A DNA stretch of 6,714 nucleotides from Brevundimonas sp. UBA7635 (GTDB lineage: Bacteria; Pseudomonadota; Alphaproteobacteria; Caulobacterales; Caulobacteraceae), in assembly GCA_002483865.1 (NCBI GenBank), contig DLIT01000138.1:135-6848 (forward strand), in the 5' to 3' direction. Every line of letters starts with the position of its first letter. Position 1 is the first letter of the stretch. The notes under the pieces are model-generated. The model was not told where the DNA came from, did not search any database, and saw nothing but the letters and a program-made list of their open reading frames with translations. Shown one piece after another: positions 1 to 5,158 of this stretch. The position numbers and the translations under genes were made by a program.

Positions 1-78
1 CTGTCCAGCGTCAGCGTGGTGACCAATGCCCTGAGGCTGAAAACCGTGCGCCCGGTCGAGATCGGAGAGGCAAGATGA
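1..78 (+). CDS. copA: C-terminal end of a heavy-metal (copper) P1B-type ATPase, partial
   Basis: Frame 1 is open from the window edge for 25 codons and ends in TGA at 76-78. The peptide contains SSVSVVTNALRLK, which matches the end of the last membrane helix of CopA-type P1B ATPases. In that family the conserved Met-x-x-Ser-Ser of the transmembrane metal site is followed by SVxxNALRL. CopA pumps Cu(I) out of the cytoplasm using ATP. The stop overlaps the cueR start codon as ATGA (75-78), so the two genes are translationally coupled. The copper-sensor partner supports a copper rather than zinc/cadmium pump. Only the tail is visible, so the metal-site cysteines and catalytic DKTG cannot be checked. 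Confidence 0.75.
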   Translation: MSSVSVVTNALRLKTVRPVEIGEAR

Positions 79-470
79 ACATCGGCCAGGCCTCGCGCCG
101 CAGCGGCATCTCGACCAAGATGATCCGCCACTATGAGAGCCTCGGCCTGATCCAGCCTGCGGCCAGAACCGAGAGCAATTACCGCGACTTCTCGGAGCGC
201 GACGTTAATGACCTGCGCTTCATCAGGCGGGCCCGTAGCCTGGGCTTTTCCATCGAGGAAATCAGTCGCCTCCTGTCCCTGTGGCGCGATGGCAGCCGCC
301 CCAGCCGCGAGGTCAAGGCCCTGGCCGAAAGCCATATCCAGGCTCTGGAACAGCGTATCGCCGAGATGCAGGCCATGACCGATACCCTGCGCCAACTGGC
401 CCAGGGCTGCGCCGGGGATGACCGACCCGACTGCCCCATCCTGGCGGACCTGGCCGCTATCGCCCGCTAG
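75..470 (+). CDS. cueR: Cu(I)-responsive MerR-family transcriptional regulator CueR
   Basis: The product is a 131-residue MerR-family activator that senses cytoplasmic Cu(I) and distorts promoters with over-long spacers to turn on copper export. The N-terminal winged helix-turn-helix (about residues 1-70) begins MNIGQASRRSGIS and contains MIRHYESLGLIQPA. A long dimerisation helix follows (about 78-110). The metal-binding loop carries Cys112 and Cys120 in the CueR pattern C-x7-C (CAGDDRPDC), and Ser77 is present as in E. coli CueR. This set distinguishes it from the Zn, Hg and SoxR branches. The ATG at 75 is preceded by a GGAGAGG ribosome binding site (64-70) and overlaps the upstream ATPase stop. 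Being the distal gene of a pump operon suggests it activates its own expression with that of copA; that promoter lies outside the window. No clear terminator follows. Confidence 0.93.
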   Translation: MNIGQASRRSGISTKMIRHYESLGLIQPAARTESNYRDFSERDVNDLRFIRRARSLGFSIEEISRLLSLWRDGSRPSREVKALAESHIQALEQRIAEMQAMTDTLRQLAQGCAGDDRPDCPILADLAAIAR

Positions 471-493
471 CAAATCAGGATTTGACCAAAGTC
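471..493. promoter_or_regulatory. Overlapping palindromes just after cueR, including motif copy 1
   Basis: Directly after the cueR stop lies a perfect inverted repeat, CAAATC-AG-GATTTG (471-484). It overlaps a second palindrome, TTTG-AC-CAAA (481-490). The 2-nt centres are too tight for an RNA hairpin, so a protein binding site is more likely than a terminator. Positions 481-493 read TTTGACCAAAGTC, which matches 12 of 13 bases of an inverted copy at 4786-4798 in the crbR-acs gap. The site is about 210 bp upstream of crbS. Its function is inferred. Confidence 0.4.
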
Positions 494-516
494 TCATTAC
501 TCTGCACGGGCCGGTT

Positions 517-532
517 GTTCTCGAACTAGAAC
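517..532. promoter_or_regulatory. 16-bp inverted repeat, candidate operator upstream of crbS
   Basis: GTTCT-CGAACT-AGAAC is a perfect inverted repeat with 5-bp arms and a 6-bp centre. It sits just upstream of a good -10 element (543-550), so it would cover the -35 region of that promoter. No T-run follows, so it does not look like a terminator. It resembles a dimeric regulator site. It does not fit the alphaproteobacterial LexA box, because the GAAC/GTTC units are not separated by 7 bases. Confidence 0.35.
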
Positions 533-550
533 GAGACCACTGGCTATATC
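527..550 (+). promoter_or_regulatory. Candidate promoter for crbS
   Basis: GCTATATC at 543-550 matches every defined base of the Caulobacter housekeeping -10 consensus GCTANAWC. The -35 side is poor: TAGAACG at 527-533 shares only some bases with TTGACGS, at a 9-bp spacing. A weak -35 next to an inverted repeat suggests an activator-dependent promoter. Transcription from here would give crbS a leader of roughly 145-150 nt. This rests on pattern matching only. Confidence 0.4.
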
Positions 551-582
551 CTTGCCCTGATGATCTTTGTTGCAGGCTTGAG

Positions 583-590
583 CCAAAGTC
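583..590 (+). promoter_or_regulatory. CCAAAGTC motif, copy 2, in the crbS leader
   Basis: The octamer CCAAAGTC recurs here, 97 bp after the copy at 486-493 and in the same orientation. It is followed by T, giving a 9-bp direct repeat CCAAAGTCT. The flanking TTGAG is only partly like the TT(T/C)GA of the other two copies. It may be a weaker half-site or a chance match. Confidence 0.25.
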
Positions 591-704
591 TTCGGGGCGG
601 CGGTGTCGCCGGCCTGCGGCGCGGTTCGGTCACTGGCCGCTCCCTTCTCTTAAAACCAGCCGACATGGTTTTCCTCTTGTCCCGTCCTGTCCGGTGACGT
701 TGAG

Positions 705-3700
705 ATGAGCCCGATGTCCAGCCTCGCCACACTGGCCCTTGTGGCCGCTTATATGGCCACCCTGTTTGCCGTCGCCTGGCGATATGACCGACCACAGCGC
801 CCGGCGCGCGGCGGTATGCTGGGCCCGTCCCTCTACGCCCTGTCGCTGGCCATCTATTGTACGTCGTGGACCTATTACGGGGCGGTGGGCACCGCGGCAC
901 GATCTGGCTGGGAATACCTGCCCGTCTATATCGGGCCTATCGTGGGCATCACGATCTTGTTTCCGCTGTGGCGCAAGATCAGCACGGCAGCCCGGCATCA
1001 AAACGTAGGCTCGATGGCTGACTTCATCGCCTCGCGTTATGGCAAGAGCTCGCTTCTGGGCGCGGCCGTGGCCGTGGTCGCCATCATCGGCTCCCTGCCC
1101 TACATCGCCCTGCAGCTGAAATCCCTTTCGATGGCCGGCGAACTGCTGACCGCTGATACGGCCATTGCCGGGTCCGAGAAACTGACCGTCCTGGTCCTGG
1201 CGGCCTTCCTCGCGGGGTTTGCTATCCTCTTCGGGGCCCGGCGCCCGGACCTGACCGAGCACAATCGAGGCCTGATCCAGGCCATCGGCGTGGAGTCGCT
1301 CGTCAAGCTGGGGGCCCTGATGCTGGTGGGGGCCTTTGCCCTAGTTTTGCTGCTGCAAAGCGCAAGCCTGACAGAGGTCAAGGCCAGCCTGGGCCCACTG
1401 GCCGTGCCCCCGACCCTGGATGGTCGCTTCTGGGCCATTGCCCTGGTCTCTACCCTGGCCATCTTCTGCCTGCCACGACAGTTCCACGTCGGCTTTGTCG
1501 AAGGTGCCGACGGCCGCCAGATCCAGAAGGCCCGCTGGATCTTCCCGCTCTACCTCAGCCTTACCAGCCTCGCAGTCCTGCCCTTGGTGGCGGCAGGTGC
1601 CTTTTTTGCGCCGGACACCAATCCTGATCTGCTGGTCCTGGCCCTGCCAATGGGACAAGACCGGGGTCTGCTGGCCGCTCTTGTCTTCGTGGGAGGATTT
1701 TCGGCCGCAACCGCCATGGTGATTGTCGAGGCGGTAGCCCTGTCTGCCATGGTGTCGAACAACCTGGTCCTGCCGGTGATAGCCTCACTTCGCCCGCACA
1801 GCCAGAAGCCCGACGGCAACGCCGCAAACACCATCCTGACGATCCGCCGTCTGGCCATTGTCAGTCTGCTGTTCTTGGCCTGGCTCTACTATCTGGTCAT
1901 TGACCAGTCCAGTGGACTGGCCTCGATGGGTCTGGTTTCCTTTGCCGCCCTCGCCCAGTTGGCACCAGCCCTGTTCGGAGCTGTGCTGTGGCGCGGCGGG
2001 CAGGCGCGCGGGGCGCTTGCGGGCATCATCGTCGGTATGATCGTCTGGGCTCTGTTGCTGGCGGCACCCCAGGTCGGGTCGGGCTTCGGGTTGAGCCTGC
2101 CAAATGACCTCAACCCTGACGATCACTTTGCGACGGGCGTCTTCCTCAGCCTGTCGCTGAATATCGCCGTCTTCATCGCCGTGTCGAAACGGGTGCCGCA
2201 TCGCCTGATCGACCGGATTCAGGCGCGGGCCTTTGTCGACCGGCTGGACCCGGACTGGATAAAGGGCCGAGGTCGTTCTGCTGGCACTTCGGTCGGAGAT
2301 CTCAAGGCCCTGGTGGCGCGCTTCATAGGGGATGAACGGGCCGGACTGGCCTTCAGGGCCTGGGCCCGAGAAACCGAGGTCAAGCTCGGCGATCATGACC
2401 CCGCAGATGCCGGTCTGGCCCGGGCGGCCGAGCGTATGCTGTCCGGTGCCGTGGGGGCGGTTTCGGCCCGGCGCATCATTTCCAGCGCCCTTTCAGCCCA
2501 GGGCGGGGCTCCCGAAGACGTGATGCGGATGCTGGACGAGGCGTCAGAGGCGGTCCAGTTCAACCGGGCGCTGCTACAGACTACCCTCGACAATATCGAC
2601 CAGGGCGTGATCGTCGTCGATGACGAACTGCGACTGACGGCGTGGAACCGGCGCTATGTCGAGATATTCGACCTGCCCCCGGGCTTTGTCTATGTGGGCC
2701 TGCCAATCGCGGCCGTCTATCGGCTCAATGCCCATAAAGGCGAGAATAGCGGGGATCACGATGCCATTGAAACCTGGGTCGGGCGTCGCCTTGAGGCCCT
2801 GGCGCGGCGCATTCCGCACGATCACGAACGCGAACTGCCCGATGGCCGCATCCTGCGCTCGTGGGGCGCTCCGATCTCGGGCGGCAGCTATGTCACCAGC
2901 TATACCGACATCACGGCCCTGCGCGGTGCAGCGCGCGCATTGAAAGAGGCGAACGAGCGTCTGGAAGCGCGCGTGGCAGACCGCACCGAGCGGCTGGAAG
3001 AAGCCCTGCGCCTGGCCGAGAAGGCCACAGCCTCGAAAACGCGGTTTCTGGCGGCTGCCAGCCATGACCTGTTACAGCCCCTGCACGCAGCGCGACTGTT
3101 CATCGCCGCCCTGAAGGAAGAGCCGAGCCTGGCCCTGGGCCAGCCTGCGCGCGGACTGGCCACCAACGCCGACCGGGCGATCGAAAGCGCCCACCGCCTG
3201 CTGACCGCGCTTCTGAACCTGTCCAAGCTTGAAGCCGGTGGAGTAAAGCCTGCAGTGGTTCCATTGTCCCTGGATTCCCTGTTTGCAGACCTGAAGCGCG
3301 AGTTCGACCCCGTCGCCCTCGCCAAGGGCGTGCGGTTACGGGTCGTGCCCAGTGGCCTGTGGGTGTCCTCTGACCATGATCTTCTGCGCTCGATGTTGCA
3401 AAATCTGATCGGCAACGCCTTGCGTTATACTGATGAGGGACGGGTCCTGGTCGGTGCCCGGCGTCAGGGCCTTCACGTCCAGGTCCAGGTCAACGACACC
3501 GGGCGCGGTATTCCGCATACGGATCATGAGCGGGTATTTGGCGAGTTCGTGCGCCTGCCCGGTGCCCCGGTGGACGAACCGGGGGCAGGCCTGGGCCTGG
3601 CCATCGTGCATCGCCTGGCCCAGCTTCTGGGTCATCCGCTGGCGCTAAGCTCACGGCCGGGACGTGGCTCAAGCTTCTGCATCACCGTGCCACGTGCCAA

Positions 3701-4094
3701 CCGTCTCCAGGCCATGCCGCGGCTATCCGAAACAGAGCAGCCTTTGCCGCTGGCAAGAATGAGGGTGCTCTGCGTCGATAATGAACCGGCCATCCTGCAG
3801 GGCATGACAGCGCTTCTGACCCGCTGGGGGGCGGTGGCGATCACGGCCCCGTCTGTCGAGGAGGCTCTGATGGCGACCGTCCCCTTTGACGCAGCCCTGA
3901 TCGACCTGCATCTGGGCGAGGGTGCCGATGGGTTGAGCCTGGCCCAGACGCTGAAGCGTCACGGCTTGCGCCGGGTCGCTCTGATCACCGCCGACACCCG
4001 CGAGGGCCTGAAGGAAACAGCCACAGAGGCCGGGGCCATCCTTCTACCCAAGCCGGTCAAGCCAGCCGCGCTCAAGGCCTTCCTGTCGGGTTGA
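705..4094 (+). CDS. crbS: CrbS-type hybrid sensor histidine kinase: SLC5 transporter, STAC, PAS, HisKA/HATPase and receiver
   Basis: A 1129-residue inner-membrane sensor kinase. Residues 1-500 form a sodium:solute symporter (SLC5) domain with about 13 hydrophobic helices and family signatures CTSWTYYGAVG (52-62) and LPRQFHVGFVE (256-266). A STAC-like linker follows (about 525-600), then a PAS domain (about 620-740) and a coiled coil (740-772). The kinase core has the H-box ASHDLLQPL with phospho-acceptor His787, the N-box NLIGN ending at Asn904, DTGRGIP at 931-937 and the glycine-rich GAGLGL at 960-965. The C-terminal receiver (about 1018-1128) has Asp1067 as phospho-acceptor, Thr1095 and Lys1116; Asn1026 replaces the second acidic-pocket Asp. 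This architecture is that of CrbS/MxtR, which with CrbR/ErdR controls acs in Vibrio and Pseudomonas. The adjacent NarL-type regulator and acs support the assignment over other transporter-kinases such as CbrA. ATG 705 is the longest start; ATG 714 is possible, as neither has a strong ribosome binding site. The ligand is not evident. Confidence 0.9.
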   Translation: MSPMSSLATLALVAAYMATLFAVAWRYDRPQRPARGGMLGPSLYALSLAIYCTSWTYYGAVGTAARSGWEYLPVYIGPIVGITILFPLWRKISTAARHQNVGSMADFIASRYGKSSLLGAAVAVVAIIGSLPYIALQLKSLSMAGELLTADTAIAGSEKLTVLVLAAFLAGFAILFGARRPDLTEHNRGLIQAIGVESLVKLGALMLVGAFALVLLLQSASLTEVKASLGPLAVPPTLDGRFWAIALVSTLAIFCLPRQFHVGFVEGADGRQIQKARWIFPLYLSLTSLAVLPLVAAGAFFAPDTNPDLLVLALPMGQDRGLLAALVFVGGFSAATAMVIVEAVALSAMVSNNLVLPVIASLRPHSQKPDGNAANTILTIRRLAIVSLLFLAWLYYLVIDQSSGLASMGLVSFAALAQLAPALFGAVLWRGGQARGALAGIIVGMIVWALLLAAPQVGSGFGLSLPNDLNPDDHFATGVFLSLSLNIAVFIAVSKRVPHRLIDRIQARAFVDRLDPDWIKGRGRSAGTSVGDLKALVARFIGDERAGLAFRAWARETEVKLGDHDPADAGLARAAERMLSGAVGAVSARRIISSALSAQGGAPEDVMRMLDEASEAVQFNRALLQTTLDNIDQGVIVVDDELRLTAWNRRYVEIFDLPPGFVYVGLPIAAVYRLNAHKGENSGDHDAIETWVGRRLEALARRIPHDHERELPDGRILRSWGAPISGGSYVTSYTDITALRGAARALKEANERLEARVADRTERLEEALRLAEKATASKTRFLAAASHDLLQPLHAARLFIAALKEEPSLALGQPARGLATNADRAIESAHRLLTALLNLSKLEAGGVKPAVVPLSLDSLFADLKREFDPVALAKGVRLRVVPSGLWVSSDHDLLRSMLQNLIGNALRYTDEGRVLVGARRQGLHVQVQVNDTGRGIPHTDHERVFGEFVRLPGAPVDEPGAGLGLAIVHRLAQLLGHPLALSSRPGRGSSFCITVPRANRLQAMPRLSETEQPLPLARMRVLCVDNEPAILQGMTALLTRWGAVAITAPSVEEALMATVPFDAALIDLHLGEGADGLSLAQTLKRHGLRRVALITADTREGLKETATEAGAILLPKPVKPAALKAFLSG

Positions 4095-4106
4095 GCGCTG
4101 CTGGCC

Positions 4107-4724
4107 TCAGTCGATATTCAGTGACTGGGCCAGGATCACGGCCTGGGTACGGTTGTGGACGCCCAGCTTGCGGAAGACGCTGGTAAGATGCGCCTTGATG
4201 GTGGCCTCGGTCACGCCCAGGTCAAAGGCGATCTGCTTGTTCAGCCGCCCCGCCTTCAGACCTTCCAGAATGCGCAACTGTGAGGGCGTCAGGCTGGCCA
4301 GGCGGGAATGGATGTCGCTCTCGTCAGGCCCGGCTTCACCGACGTCGGGAGCCCAGGTGTCGCCAGCCATAATAGTCGAGATCGCCGTCACCATCTCGGG
4401 CAGGGCCGAGGACTTGGGAATGAAGCCTGACGCTCCAAGGTCCAGGGCGCGGCGCACCGTGGTCGCCTCTTCGCTGGCGGAAACCACCGCGACCGGCACG
4501 GCCGGATAGCCTGCGCGAATCCGACCCAGGCCCATCATCCCGTCGCTGTCCGAAAGCTTCAGGTCCAGCAGCACCAGATCAACCCCGCGCTTGGCCAGGT
4601 GAGCCTCTACCTCGGCCAGGCTGGCACATTCGATCTGATCCGCCCCGGGTACTGCGCGTTCGACGGCCGACTTCAATGCCGCCCTGAACAGCGGGTGATC
4701 ATCAGCAATGATGATGCGGTCCAT
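4107..4724 (-). CDS. crbR: NarL/LuxR-family response regulator, CrbR-like partner of CrbS
   Basis: A 205-residue two-component response regulator expected to activate acs transcription when phosphorylated. The receiver domain (about 1-120) carries the acidic pair Asp8-Asp9 in IIIADDHPLF, phospho-acceptor Asp54 in VLLDLKLSD, Ser82 and Lys104 (IPKSS). A LuxR-type helix-turn-helix occupies about 146-200, with LTPSQLRILEGLKAG, NKQIAFDLGV and TIKAHLTSVFRKLGV. I chose ATG at 4724 because it opens directly on the receiver fold and has AGAAAGG 5 nt upstream on its strand. An upstream in-frame ATG at 4772 would add 16 residues with no family counterpart. It converges on crbS, leaving 12 bp between stop codons, and diverges from acs. 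NarL-type regulator, SLC5 hybrid kinase and acs together point to CrbR/ErdR; without the context it would be a generic NarL-family regulator. Confidence 0.88.
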   Translation of the reverse strand: MDRIIIADDHPLFRAALKSAVERAVPGADQIECASLAEVEAHLAKRGVDLVLLDLKLSDSDGMMGLGRIRAGYPAVPVAVVSASEEATTVRRALDLGASGFIPKSSALPEMVTAISTIMAGDTWAPDVGEAGPDESDIHSRLASLTPSQLRILEGLKAGRLNKQIAFDLGVTEATIKAHLTSVFRKLGVHNRTQAVILAQSLNID

Positions 4725-4785
4725 GAATACCTTTCTATGCCTGATCCTGTTGGGATCCGGCGAATAACCCAAGACATTACGGCTC

Positions 4786-4801
4786 GACTTTGGTCGAAAG
4801 T
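4786..4801 (-). promoter_or_regulatory. Motif copy 3 (TTCGACCAAAGTC) within an inverted repeat, upstream of crbR
   Basis: On the minus strand, 4798 to 4786 reads TTCGACCAAAGTC, differing at one base from TTTGACCAAAGTC upstream of crbS (481-493). It is embedded in a perfect inverted repeat, ACTTT-GGTCG-AAAGT (4787-4801), suited to a dimeric regulator. It lies about 62-77 bp upstream of the crbR start, close to where that promoter should be, and about 360 bp from acs. Regulation by CrbR itself or another shared factor is inference. Confidence 0.4.
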
Positions 4802-4980
4802 AGACGAACGGCTAATGGCCGCAATCCTGTATCGTGCAAATGCTGCCTTCCAGTGGCCTACGTCAGGGGACCCCGAGGACCCTGCCATGCCAGGAATCCA
4901 CTGGATCAGCGGTGCGATGATAGCTGAACTACTCTCAACGTTCGGCTTCAAGCGGTCGCGGTAATCTGATCTGCACGCCC

Positions 4981-4987
4981 TTGACGG
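4981..4987 (+). promoter_or_regulatory. TTGACGG, candidate -35 element for acs
   Basis: TTGACGG fits the Caulobacter housekeeping -35 consensus TTGaCgS exactly, and it points toward acs. No good GCTANAWC or TATAAT-like -10 follows at the right distance; the best candidate is around GCCGAAC (5002-5008). An activator-dependent promoter could tolerate this, as expected for acs. Transcription from here would leave a leader of about 150 nt. This is weak evidence. Confidence 0.25.
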
Positions 4988-5037
4988 GCTTTGATCGGGG
5001 TGCCGAACTGAGCTTCGGTAGCCAAGAGATCGAAAGC
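4988..5037. other. Imperfect nested stem-loop upstream of acs
   Basis: The outer arms GCTTTGATC (4988-4996) and GATCGAAAGC (5028-5037) pair over 9 bp with one bulged base. Inside, CCGAA (5003-5007) and TTCGG (5014-5018) pair around a 6-nt loop, extendable to 7 bp by one G-U and one A-U pair. No T-run follows on either strand, so it is not an intrinsic terminator. It could be an RNA element in a long acs leader or a DNA operator near the -10 of the TTGACGG candidate. No known riboswitch class was recognised. Confidence 0.35.
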
Positions 5038-5145
5038 GGGTGGCAGCGGGGAATGGCCCGCCTGACCTTCCGTCGAATACTGCTTTTGAGCCGACCTATC
5101 GGCGCGAACGGCCCCGGATCAGCCAGGGGGCGACCCGCCAGCATC

Positions 5146-5150
5146 GGAGG
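5146..5150 (+). promoter_or_regulatory. Ribosome binding site of acs, supporting the GTG start
   Basis: GGAGG, a strong anti-16S match, lies 8 nt before the GTG at 5159. There is no in-frame ATG near this site. The next, at codon 19 (5213), would remove conserved N-terminal residues, so this ribosome binding site decides the start. Confidence 0.8.
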
Positions 5151-5158
5151 AATATCGC

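Larger units (their letters stand above)
4725..5158. promoter_or_regulatory. Divergent crbR-acs intergenic region
   Basis: This 434-bp gap must hold the promoters of both crbR (leftward) and acs (rightward). The left part is clearly poorer in GC than the genes (about 56% for 4741-4980 by hand count). It contains the crbR ribosome binding site (complement of 4730-4736), motif copy 3 (4786-4798), a TTGACGG box (4981-4987), a long imperfect stem-loop (4988-5037), a short inverted repeat GCCGA-CCTA-TCGGC (5090-5103) and the acs ribosome binding site (5146-5150). No convincing gene, tRNA or intrinsic terminator was seen. An unremarkable open frame (4737-4964) crosses it but has no ribosome binding site. 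Confidence 0.6.

Noticed and set aside
517..532. LexA/SOS box
   Set aside because: GTTC and GAAC units are present, but spacing does not fit the alphaproteobacterial GTTC-N7-GTTC box.
598..611. GC-rich hairpin CGGCG-GTGT-CGCCG as a terminator in the crbS leader
   Set aside because: The stem is only 5 bp and no T-run follows; such matches are common by chance at this GC content.
418..708. 96-codon plus-strand open frame spanning the cueR end and crbS leader
   Set aside because: It starts inside cueR in another frame, shows no domain, and crosses the probable crbS promoter region.
630..1262. 210-codon minus-strand open frame over the crbS start
   Set aside because: It is antisense to the transmembrane segments of crbS, has no recognisable domain or ribosome binding site, and fits a high-GC shadow frame.
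4725..4772. Longer crbR start at 4772
   Set aside because: The 16 extra residues have no receiver-domain counterpart, while ATG 4724 has AGAAAGG 5 nt upstream and opens directly on the receiver fold.
4977..4992. GCCC-TTGAC-GGGC followed by TTT as a terminator
   Set aside because: The stem is 4 bp and the T-run only 3, too weak; part of it is better read as a TTGACGG -35 candidate.
5041..5057. Sigma-54 promoter starting TGGCAGC upstream of acs
   Set aside because: The GG and GC dinucleotides are 12 bases apart rather than 10, and no TTGC -12 element is present.
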